64,000 nucleotides of DNA, from contig JAVTVJ010000303.1 of NCBI GenBank assembly GCA_034509425.1, positions 1 through 64,000 of the forward strand, in the 5' to 3' direction. The position numbers were made by a program, and so were the translations under genes. Origin of the DNA: Eopsaltria australis (Eukaryota > Chordata > Aves > Passeriformes > Petroicidae). The notes below the pieces were generated by a model. It had not been told where the DNA came from and made no database searches. It worked only from the letters and a program-made list of their open reading frames with translations. This document shows positions 26,401 through 38,100 of the stretch, one piece after another (positions within the stretch are counted from its first letter, which is position 1; every line of letters starts with the position of its first letter).

Positions 26401-29400
26401 GTAAGTTTTCCTTTGTCCTGCTGGTGTTCTCACTGCTTTGAAAACAGCTGTCCTTGGACTTACAGAAAACCGGAAGAAATCAGACCCTGCAGTGCCCAGA
26501 TGGATTCCTGACTTGTGTCTCCCAGTTGCAGCAAGTTGCATTGGAAGCAGAGTGAACTATGGCAGAGACAGATGTGAGTTGGTGTCTGGAAGGTCCAGTT
26601 AAGCCCTTGCCCATCTCCCTGCCCTTTCCCACCTGGATGAAAAGCAAGCAGGTAGTTTCACTTCAGCTCTCACAGCTGTCAGGCAGTGTACACACTGCTG
26701 GCATCAGCTCCAGAGCTTGCCAGCTGGGCTGGAGCAGGGACAGAGAGCCTAAAACCCTGTGTACACACCACTGTGATGGGGATTGCCTTTGTTTGCCTTG
26801 GGGAGTCGATGAAGATGCCCTATGACTGCACACATTCACATCCCATCCCTTCCCAGAGATGACAGCAATATCTCTGCTGTGGGCAACCAAAAGACTCAGG
26901 CATTCATCCAGCTCTCTTTTCTCTTTTGCTTTTTCCTACTCACCACAGAAACCCCTCCAGTGCTCCTGTTCTCCATCTGCCTGGCTCCCTGGCAGCTGGA
27001 TGCCCAGTACTGCCATGCCCAGTGAACAGCATCCTCCTGGGGTCATGGGATAACCAAGGAAGCTTCCTGCTTCCTGTTTCAATAAAGCTACAAGGTGGGG
27101 AAGCACCACATGCCCACGGTTGTTGGCTCTGGAAGAGTGGCCCTGGACCCCTGTGCTCCCCCTCATCTCACACTTCCCTGTTTTCCCAGCCTCTCGTTTC
27201 TGGCAACGTGAGCTTCAGGACACAGGGCTGGGATACGGCTGGTTCACAGAGATGGAGAAAAGCTCTTATTTGAAGTGTGAACAGAAACAGCCCCATAGGA
27301 ACCTGTCCTGTGGCTGTTCCTTGTGCCCCTGGCTCGCTGGGCACTGCAGATGCCAGGCTGCAGCACTGTGGGGCCCATCCTGCATTTGCTCAGGCAGCTG
27401 GTGTGAAATGCAAGACCCTCGTCACGTTTGCTGTGGGAGGAAGGGAAGGCGTGGGATGGACAGAGGAAATTGGGGTTTGAGATAAACCATGGGCTGCATT
27501 GAAGAAGGATGATTTCCTTTGAGGAGTTTTGCAGTGCTGACCTACCCACAGACCATGAAGAGTGAGAGCACGGAGGGGCTGGAGCCAGGGCCATCAATCA
27601 GGGGGGAGCAGAACTCCCAGGGAGGCTCTGGTTTTCCAAAACGTGCCCAGTTGCCTTTCGGTTTGGAAAACTTGAACCTTGAGTTGTTCAGAGCCAGGAC
27701 TCTTTGAATCCAAGCCTATAAAACTGGGGGAAGTTTAGAGAAACTCCCTGTCTTGGCTCATCTCCAAGTCAAATTAACTCCTGGAAGGTGAGGAGGTGTT
27801 CAGATAAATATCAAATCGCTCTCTAATGGGTCAAGGCCATTTTTTCCAGTGAACAAAAAGGATTTTTATTGGATCTCTCTTACACTGCGTATCTCAGACT
27901 GAACTTAAGATAGCTGTGAAAAAAATTAAGAAGCAAGAAAGTCCAAATCCTGCAGCAATGAATAAAACCCATTATTAAATTTCCTCATGAAGACTTCACC
28001 CAAATAAACCCAATGAAACATCAGTTTAAGATGAACTGAGTCTGGATGCAAGAGGTTTCAAAGGAAGTTCACTGTTATGAGGGAATTATAAGGGGAATTT
28101 GGAAAGAAATCATGTGTGCCAACTCAGGAAAGTTAATTCCTAATGTTTTTATTCAACCATCCTGTCCTCTGCACTGAAACTTTCTAGACTATGTCCCTAA
28201 GTCTTCCCTTGGTTCTTGGTACTGCAGTCACTGTGAGCGCCCCTCTGTGTGTGGAGATATCCCTAAGAGAGGAATACATCATAATGGTAGCATGAAGAGG
28301 AAATAGTAGAAGGCTTCTTAAACATTTCAAGGAGAGGAAAAGTGCAGAAAATAATGTGAATCCACTTTTCCTCCAACATCCCAGAGAGGTAAAAGGAGGG
28401 CAGAGAAAACAGCAGTTTTCTCTGGCAGTGAAAAAACCCTTTTTCCCTCTGAGCTACTGACAAAAAGATTTAGGGAAAAGAAGAGGAAAAAAGGACATTT
28501 GTACAGCGAAGAAAAAAGGGAGAAGGCTTTGAAGACCTAATTAACAGACTCTGTCCCAAGTCACTTCAGTTCAGCTGCATCACAAAAGTCTGACAGAGAT
28601 CCATGGGACCACAACAACCTGCTCAAGAGAATAAGACACTGTAAACAAAACCAGTCACTCCAAAAACCCACCCCCCTTCAAATCCAGGGGGTTGGAAAGG
28701 GGAGGAGGCTGCAGCTGAGGGCCTGTTTTCCTGCTCACTAATAAATTTAGTTTACAGAACCTTTTGTGAGTCCTTTTTAAGGCTGTTTGTTGATTAAAGC
28801 GGCAAACAACAAACTTAGCCTTAATTTATGCTTTTTTTAACATTTCAGGCTTGGGGGGGGTGCTTTTTATAGGAGTTAATGAGGCAGAATAGGTTCTTTA
28901 AGGGGAAGATATTTTCTCACCAAATTAAAACCAGTATTGAAAATAAAATAATGAGATGAAGGTGGCTTTTCTTTCAGAAGTAAATAAATCTTGGAGTAGG
29001 AAACTTCTCACGCACTTGGCACTGTCCTTATCAGAGAGATCTGAGAACAGCAGGTTCACAAGATGTTCTCACTCTCCCTTTTTTAAATTTATTTTGCCTT
29101 CCTCCTTTCATGTAAACAGTAATAAAGCATTATTTGCTCTAAATGTGCCAACAGCTCCAGCGTGTGAGCGCAAGGAAACACTGGGAGCCATTCTCCTTTG
29201 CCACAGCAGAGCCATGAAAGCCCCAGACAGGGACTTGGCCCCACCATAACCCAGGCTGGGCAGAGAAATGGGCCACATCGTGCCACCTCAAACACCTGGG
29301 CAAGTCTGAAGAGTAGCTCCCAGCAGGACCGAGGTCACGCTGAATTTTCCAAATTAAGGCTTGCCTCAAATCTACTGCATTTTGGCAATGTGGTGTGGCA

Positions 29401-32400
29401 GCACAAGGCAAATCAAGTACCAGAGTGGGCAGTGCTGGAAGCTACTGTGACACCAGTAATCAGCAGCGGATGTCATTCACCGGGGACAAACAGGCACAAC
29501 GAGGTCCCTGTGTGATAGGAGAGCATCAAGCTTGGTTCCTCTCGGAAATGGGGAAGAAAGCCTCCCTTTCATGGCAGCTCCAAGCACACTCGAGGAGATA
29601 ACCCTGTTTGTCCTCGCCGGAAAGGCTGACTGAACGCCGGCCTCGCAGGGACAAACTGCTTGGTGCGGCCTCCAGACATGCAGCTGCACTTTGGGGGGAT
29701 TCTGGTTTTCAGTGAAATGTCAGTATTTTCTCAGGAAAGAAGCCCACCTTTTTGGCTTACTCCTTACCAAAAGGAATTCAGATGTTTGTGGTGTTCTGCT
29801 GGATTATCCCTACTGTATAGTTAAGAACAGGGCTAAGCCTGCTCTGGACTGCAAATACAGTGTTTTCCCTTCCATCTTTGGAAATCTGCAGACAAGGCAG
29901 CCAGGAGCAGTCCATAACTTCCCCCAGGATGCTGGGAGCTTTGCAGGAAGGCTGCTGGCAGGCTGACCAGGGCTAGGTGAGTGCAGCGCACCTGTGGGAA
30001 GCCGTGGCAGAGCCGGTGCCTTATGCAATCGAGCAAGAGCTCACCTCAAATTTCAAAGCAGTTGTAAGGCTCAGCACCATCAGAGGAGGGTATGAATGGG
30101 GCTGTTTTCATATCTCCCATGCAAATGTCTGTTAGCACAGCAATGTTATCCGTTGTTATCCACAAACAGCGGGATTTTATCCACCGGCCTACCTCTCTGA
30201 TCGTGGAAAATGTATACACAGGATAGTCAAAGGAACCTGAGCCGACAGCCAGCCACTCCCCATGAAACCACATACTGCAGGAATGAGAAAAGGAGCTCAA
30301 CAAGCACCAAAAAGTCAACACCCAGGGGAATTCCAGTGTTCGGTAATGGCTTGGGAAGATCAGTCCCTGCAACCCAAATGCTGTGTGGAACTGACCTGCA
30401 AAGCAGCTGTGACAGAAAGAGAGGGATCAGCCAGAGAATGACTAAGAGAGATGAAAAAAATAAATTATGTGCTCTTCTCTCAGTCCTTGAAAGTGCAGCA
30501 GCAGTGCCCTGTCATTAGCTGCAGACATGCAGCCATGGAGAGGCATGGAAGCACTTCACAGGGAGAAGCCCAAAAAATCTCCACAAACGAATCCCTGAAG
30601 GCAGGCAGGGAGAAGAGAGGGTCTCCAAAGAGACACTCCTGGCTGGACTGAAGTGTCAGTGTCTGAAATATCCAGAAAAAACATTTGCAAGCTGTGAGCC
30701 ATCCAAAGGTAAGCAAAGGGATATGAAGATAACACAGAAAGACTCTAAGGGCTAAAATCACATAAACTGGATGGAAGCATTTCGAGCACATCGGAGTCTG
30801 GAGGGATAGGAGGCAAAGCTTCTTCATGAACTTCCCCCCTCTTCTGTTGTACACATACTCACAAAAGGCAGTCTGAAATTCCCCAATACACTGAGCATCA
30901 GCTAGGAATGTTTCCTGGGTTCTCCACTGGAAATGAAAATCTAAATAAAGGAGAAAATCCCTCTAGTTGCTGTGGACATGATGCCTGACCCAAAGCTGCT
31001 GAGTGGAATGAAAAACTTCATGTTGAGCACCTGTAGCTCCCCTCAGTTATGACTGCTCTGCACAGCACTTACAATTTCATTTCTAATTAAGAGCCATGAA
31101 GCAGACTCCAAATCAGACAGTATCAATCAGCAAAACTCCCTTTTTTCTCTATCTCTGGTGGCGCTGGAAGGAAAAATCCCTGGGCTGCTCTTGCAAGTCC
31201 CAGGTGTCCCAGTCACAAGGATGAGCTGCACCTGGCTGCAGACACAACCCCCAAGAGCTGTGCTGGGCTGTGGGGTGACAAAAACGGGCCAATGGGCTCA
31301 GAGTTCAATCCTCCTTCTCACAGGGACTCCCTGTCAGGTCAAGGCATTGGACCTTGGATTGGGATTGTAACTGCAGCTGGTCAAAAATTTACTGCAGGCA
31401 TTGTTCAATGAAATACCTGCAGGAAATGTCTACTGATTCACTCACACGGTTAAAAATAAATTGTACTGTTTTCAGGTTTTTTGGAATGAAATGAGAATCC
31501 TCCAGATCAGCCTCTCACATGAATGATTTGTTTTGTTTCTTTTTTTTTCATCACTGAATCCTCTGTTTTAGACTTTTGGTCTTTCATTCACTAGGTTTTT
31601 TTTACAACCCTCTCAATGCCAGTTCCTTCCCCACAACCTCTACTAATTTTCTTCTTTTTCTACGCCCTCTTGTCTTCAAGAAAGGATACAGTTTTAAAAG
31701 AAAACAGATTTTCATTGTAGCAATTTAAATTTTAGACATTATCATGAGCAAATAAGCTGAAGCAAAGTTGCTCTTACTTTTCCCTACCTGAGTTAGTTCT
31801 GTAGTGCTAACAATTATTCAGAGAGTTCAGCATTTTATAATCTCTCAGACACACTCTGGTCCAGCCCTCCACCTTGAGTAAATACATGGTGTGTGTACAG
31901 GACTTTGGATTCACCTAATAAGCCAACGGATGTCACTGTTGCTCTACACAAACCAAAATGGGAAAGCAAAGAAAGATAATTAAACCAAAATACAGTTACA
32001 GGAGAGAGTTCTCTAATCTGATGTGCTCTGGTTACACTGGGCAATTCCTTCAGGGCATGTCCAAAGTATCCCACTGTAACTACAGAGATATGGTCAGGCT
32101 AACAGCTGGGTGTAAAAAAGTTCCTAAAAAGGAACCTCACGGTTTCTGCTGTTTAACCCCTTCATTTGCAGCCTCCCCTGAACCTCAACAGCAAAAAGTT
32201 TGTTGATGAATTTCGTGGGAAGGACCCACCCCGGTGCAGCTGGATGCTCCAGGCTGGGACAAAGTAGGTCACCAAGAGGCTCTTCAGCCACGGCCTGAGC
32301 TGCAGCTGCCACATTTCTAGGTCAGTGCTCACTCCTGCTTCAATGGGTAGATAAAGGTTTAAGAAACGAGTGGAGGTTTTGGTTGCATTCCTATGTGCCA

Positions 32401-34925
32401 GGCAGCAGCTCAACATCTCATGAGAGGCACTGTCATTTGAGAATTTCTGTTGCAATGAGGGGTGGTTTACACTGAATTACTGACACAGCTCAGGGAAACC
32501 AGGAGAGAAAGGCAGGGTCACCAGAGCACAGAAAATAAGGCCCAAAAGTAGTGATAAAAGTTTTGAATGCTGTGAGAGAAAATGAAGAAAAATGCTTCAA
32601 AACATATGAGGAGTGTGAAGCTTCTGAACCTGGTCTAAATGTCCTGCCAAAATGTGGGAACTGTCCCTCATATACATGAACTCTGCCTCTGTGACAAGAA
32701 CTCAAGGCAACTAGAATTTGTTTCCTGAAAGGAAGAATATTATTTGATCAATTGGGAAAGAAAACGCCTGAGGCTGGTCCAAATTTAACATATTTGGATC
32801 TAAAATACACTTGGGATAAGTGCAGTTATTCTGAAGTGTTGGTAAGAAGAATAATTCCATTTCTTGCACATGTTGTTTAACAAGTAGCCACTATGCAAAC
32901 CAGTAAAGCCAAAAAAGGAACCCCAAATGCCAATCATTTAGCACTGGGAGCTGCACAGAACCACTGGACCGCCGTTCCTGCCGAGTGAGGAACTCAGTCT
33001 GAGACATTGTCAAGATGCTGATGAAAGAAATTGATTTGTTATCCTATGAGATCCCTTAGGAAGATCTCCGAGCCCCGTCTCAGAACAGGCTAAGCTCGTT
33101 GAAGTCTGTCCCAGGCCCCAGAAGCCTGTGAGTTGCCTAATTGCAGCACCCAGGAAGAAGCCTGTGGTGAAGCCTGTGTCAGGCACAGCTGTAGTTACTG
33201 TTTGTCCCTGCTCTGAGGACACGGTGCTGTTCCACACAACCACGACTCCGTCTGCTCTGCCCTGTCATTAGTCCTTGAAGAGACGTCTCACCAACGCCTT
33301 CCTGCAACGAGAGCTGCACCTACCACATCTGTAAAGGCACACTTGAATTAACCTTTACTTTTTAAACTTTAACCTCCATGTTTAAGTGCCTGCATTCCCT
33401 TTTACAGTTGGATAAACTGCAAAAAATGGCACTTTTTAACTAGCCATTTCCCACCTGGTATCCAGCCTTGTGCTATGACAGTTGTTGCAGAGGGAAAAGC
33501 CCAGGGAGCCACTCCACATCATAACTCTGGTGCTGTGATCCCGTGATGTTGCTCACCCTGTGCTGACGTCAATGAAACCCTTGTTAGCTTCCATCACTAA
33601 AACAAATCCTGGTTTATTTACATTGGAAGAGGCCACGTCAAGAATTTGCACTTAACGCTTATCAAGTAAATAGCAAAAGAGAAACACTTGACTCTCTAAG
33701 TGGTAGAGAATGACATAACCTAGAGTTGGGTAAAACAGGTAAAAACTAAAATCTTAGACATCGAAATAAAAATGCCTCGATGTAAGTATGTCTGAACTGC
33801 AGCTCATGATGATGTCCTTGGGATTGTCATGGATAGTAAGTACTTTTGAAAAGCCAAGCCAGGTACATCTTAATTGCCAAATATTTGGACTGCAAGGAAA
33901 GTAGTCGCTTGAACAGTGATGTTTTCAGGAATTGCACAGTAATTCAAGACTACGTGACAACAGAGCTCTGAAAGAGGCATCATTTAATGACTGAAAACAA
34001 GCCCGTGCCCTCAATCTGCTCTACAGGAGAGAGTCTACCACACCAAAACCCCAGAGCAATCTGCACTAAGTATGGTGCCACTGGCAGGCACAGTGCCCTG
34101 GTAGAAAAGCAAGGTGTCCTGTAATTTTATAAGGTCAAGGTTAAATTATAAGATACTCTGTTGCTATAAAACAAGGCTGCTCCACACCTGGTATCATTAG
34201 GCCCTAACTCCTGTTGGGTGAAAATCTTCAGTGCCACCATGGTTGTTTCTGTGCCCATGCAAAGACAAAGAGGTACTTTTCTAGAATTGGATTGAAAGGA
34301 TTGAAAATTCTGTGTTGGGTCTGGAAAACAGATCTCTCTGCAGTCCTTAGAACTTCAGCTAACTCCTGGAACTCACCCCCAGCCCCTGGATAAACACACT
34401 CGTAGAAAAGGAGCAAATATGCACTTGGTAGGGATGGTGACCAAGCGCACAAACTGAGCGAAGGCAGGACTTGTCTGAGTGACACAGTGCCACCTGTGAT
34501 TAAGCTCCCAGGTGACATGATGCTGTTCTGATCAGCTTGTCTAAACATCAGAAACAGACTCTCACAATATGGAGCCAGCAGAGCAGCCTGCTGCCAGCAG
34601 CATGCCCAAGCTGGGGCAGGCTGGCAGTTCCTCACAGCTAAATGCCATCTCCAGTGCCCAGCTGGTTGTGTCAGAATACCAGATCCAGCTGTGCTCACCG
34701 TATAGGTTCATGCCTAAAACAACAAGCAAACGACACCAGACGGAAGGAGAGGTGACAGCAAAGTGCAGTGTGCCAGCTCACCTAGTCTCTGAGCGCCCCA
34801 TCCCTCACCAAAGCAGGCGGACAAAGCAAGCAGCAGTGAACTGCTCTCCACTGTCACCAAAAGGAGCTGAAGTTTTCCCCACAGGTGAGGCAGCAGAAGG
34901 CCCCAGTGCCCAGGAGGGGTGTGCA
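23481..34925. other. Intronic stretch without recognised genes
   Basis: There are no supported exons. At 28785-28814 two forkhead-like arms (GTTTGTTG and CAACAAAC) form an 8-base perfect inverted repeat around a 14-base spacer, in AT-rich sequence that looks enhancer-like. A G-run of eight lies near 28854-28861. A mild CpG cluster lies at about 29.55-29.68 kb. Confidence 0.6.
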
Positions 34926-35105
34926 GTGCCACAGCGATGTCCCCGATCCCGCGGAGCCGCGTACGCACCGTTGGGATGTGCTCCAGAGGGCCAGGATCCT
35001 CTTGAGGGCGTGCAGGTGGGCCTGCATGGGGAGCACTGCCGGGAGTTCGCTCCCAGCCTTCCGCAGCAGCGCTGCAGCTGGGGCCGGGCACGGTGAGGCA
35101 GCGCA
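34926..35105. promoter_or_regulatory. Small CpG-rich patch
   Basis: Roughly 15 CpGs fall within about 175 bases (CCCGCGGAGCCGCGTACGC, GTTCGCTCC, CCGCAGCAGCGC, GGCCGGGCACGG). All reading frames are unusually open here, as expected of GC-rich DNA. It overlaps the candidate exon described next. A plus-strand donor-like CACG|GTGAGG also occurs at about 35091-35092. Confidence 0.4.
34969..35077 (-). CDS. Candidate alternative coding exon in frame with SHROOM3
   Basis: I do not recognise this peptide. A minus-strand segment of 109 bases lies between an acceptor-like CCCCAG and the donor CAACG|GTGCGT. In one frame it reads AALLRKAGSELPAV, then LPMQAHLHALKRILALW, then STSQ, with about 85 percent G or C at third positions. 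It ends two bases into a codon, so it could splice straight into the phase-2 exon at 1707 and give ..STSQRRSE... It could be an internal exon. It could also be the end of an alternative first exon using the ATG at 35027, though that ATG has a weak context and an out-of-frame ATG lies upstream at 35106. The donor is non-ideal at +4. It may be a chance frame in a CpG patch. Confidence 0.25.
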
Positions 35106-38100
35106 TGGGGAGCCAGGCCAGGCCAGGGCAGGAAGGGAAGGAGCCAGCCCCACTCAGCCTTTTAACAGGCAGGCAGCAGTAATGACAGAGCTGCGCTCGC
35201 CAGCAGCCAGCCAGCCATGGCTTTGCAGTAATTGCCCTTGCTGCAGGCACCGAGCTGATGAGACAAGAGCACAGCAGAGCCAGCTGACTAAAGCAGGGCA
35301 GCAACAGAAGAATGGATGCAGGAGGGAGAAGGTGCCCTGTTGTTACCCTCCAGAAAAGCATTGCCATTCTGAGGCTAAGGCAGGACCCCGTGTTTTAGTG
35401 ATCCTGAGTTGTCCAAGCTCAAACACTCCAGCGCTGCCTCAAAGGCTCAAACAAAGGAGTGATGGCTTAGCCCAGCCTCATCCAACACTTCTTCCGGAGC
35501 CTGGATTGTTCTTAGAACTGTAAAAGCTCCTATTCCAGTGTCACAGTGGAGTCACAGCTCCTTGGGAAATGATAATAAAAAGAAGCTGAGGCAATGCCAC
35601 AGGTTCTCCCTTCATTCCTGGTTTCGATCAGTTCCCTTCCCTGTGTGATCTCCAACTCCCATGAAGAGAGCTCAGAAACAAATTTTATTGCCAGTTTCAC
35701 AACCACACCTAGGGATGCTCTCAGCCCAGCCCTTACGTCAGGACCATGGTTGGGTAACAGCCTGATCTCTCCTGGCTCAGACACTGCCTCTTCAGACACT
35801 GCTTCTCCTCCTCCAGCAATGAGGATCAGTCCTGGGAAAGCCCTGTGCTTCCTGGTATGGAGTGATACTGCAGGGCTGACTGGGGAAAAACTGGTGTCAC
35901 ATGCATCCCTCTCCTCCTCCTTCTCTGCTGCTGCTTCTCCTCTGCCCCAGGGGGAAAGAGATGAAAAAGGAGCAGTAGGATGAAATTAATAAGGAAATGC
36001 CAAAAGAAATGAGAGAAACCACAAAGAAACACAGAGAAAGGCAGACAAGGGAATCCTTAGAGAAAAGGTCACCTAACAGAATCACAAAGGATAACCTTTC
36101 TGTGCCATCCTATCAAATTAACCACTAATTGTCTTATAGAGAGTACATTAAAACATTGATTAAAAGGATTTCATTCCTTATTATATTCTGAAAGATAATG
36201 CCTCAGTTAGGCATATCTTGCACCCATCCACATTAAGTTAAATAAGGGCATTTCTGCCCCACTCCCCATTTCCAGTCCTAGAGGAAACAGGAATTTCTTG
36301 ACCTGTCATACGGACAGTGAAGCTGAAGCACTGCTAAATTTATAGATAAAGATCTTTAAAGAGCAGGTGCCTAAATTCATGGTCTGAGTATCCAAAGCAC
36401 AGAGCAGTCTGCAGCCCCCACTGACTTCAAAGAGTCTGTCTCAGCCATTCACACAGTTTTGAAAAAGCAGGAAAAAAGATAAGGAACCCTTCTGATGAAA
36501 AGCTTGTGAGTCAGGGCTGGGATGGGAAACAGGGTTAAGCAAAATGAAGGCACATCACAGGCTCAGCTCCACTGCCCTGGTACAGTGTGTGCTTGCTAAA
36601 TTTATGGTTATTTTCCCATCCCCATGCAAGAAGACTGTGTCTCCTCACTGTATCAGTAACAGGAGATCAGGGTACCTCCAGCTTCATTAACCATGTGCTG
36701 AAATCCAGCATGTTTTCTTTAAAGGCTACACATGCAGCAGGGCAGTGCTCCCTCTTTGATCTTCAACCTGCTCCCTCTGGGATCACTTTGGATGTTGAAC
36801 TCCTCCACATGTCCCAGAGAATGTGTCACCATAAACAGGAGGACCAGAAACAAGGAAAGTACCAATAATCCCACTCCCAAACCAATATATTCACTCCACA
36901 TCTCTAATTACAGACAGCCGGGACAGATCTATAAGCCTTGTGCTGGACACAGGAATGTTTTTAATTACACATGGTCCCTAGACTGCCAGGTAGCCAGCTG
37001 CTCTCTCAAATTAGCCTGGTATGGTTTTTCCCTCCTCCCCGGATCCATCTCCAAAGCTGCTAAATGCTGAAAGCAGCTACAGCCTGGATTAAAGATCCCT
37101 ATGGATGCCAACCATGACCTTGTCAATACTTCACAAGATGCTTTGCTGGATGGGCTCTCCATATTGCTGAAGAAAAATGAACATCCTTATAATACAACTT
37201 CTCACTCAGTCAACCTACAGGAAAAGTAGTTTACTCAGACCAAAAACCGTGTTTTCCCTTCCTTGCACGTTGCGAAAGGGCACAAAGGTCCCCATCTAAC
37301 ATTCCACCTCCTTCCACCAGCAGCACAGTAAAATTCCCACTCTTTGAAGGCAAAATGATTTCTGAAGGCAACTCGGCATTCATCACTTCCAACACACAAC
37401 ACAAGGAAGCACTTGTACTTAGGTTAGCCTGAAGTGCACGCCCAGGGGCCTTGCTTAAAGCAGGCCCGGGATGCCTTATGCAAGTATTCATCCATAACTG
37501 GTGTTGAATTAAACCTGTCTGTTAATGTGGCATAGTATAAGCGATGACCTTCCTGTTTCCTCATGGCAGAGATGCGGCAGAACGACCTTCAGCCAGCTGG
37601 CAGGAGTTGCCAATGTGCTGGGAAGGCTCAGGAAAGGCCAAGTCAGTGTGTATGACGGGGGTCTGGCTGTTAAATGATCCTGTTCCTGAGCTTTCATGCT
37701 TCTAAGAGGAAATGAAATTTCAAGCTAAAAAGTAAATGCTTTGTTCTGAGCAGAAAATTATTATTATTTTCATGAGGAACGCCAGTGCCACCCAACCTCT
37801 GACATGGATCAGGGAACTGACACAGGTTGTTCAGTTACCAGGTTAGGTCAGGCAACACCCCTTGGGACGGAAATGGTGTTGGGCTTTTTCACTAAAGCTT
37901 GGACACGTGACTGAATATTTCCAAAGTTCAAATCTAAAGCTTTATAATTTCTCACAGAAGTGATGCTGGTTTTGAGCTGGGCTGGGAGCAGAGATGCAGC
38001 ATGTCATCACCACCAGAAATATAGTAAAAAATAAATAAATTGACTGAGAGTATTCAGAGTGGCCGGGGTCTCTCTTTGCAAAGGCCAGACATTCAAGGTT

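Noticed and set aside
34714..35523. Frames of 175 to 217 codons on both strands near 35 kb
   Set aside because: They are open in several frames at once because of local GC content. Only the short splice-bounded segment at 34969-35077 was kept as a candidate.
36719..36901. Minus-strand 60-codon ATG frame with one membrane-like segment
   Set aside because: Its length is well within chance and no promoter, CpG or splice evidence supports it. A microprotein is possible but unsupported.
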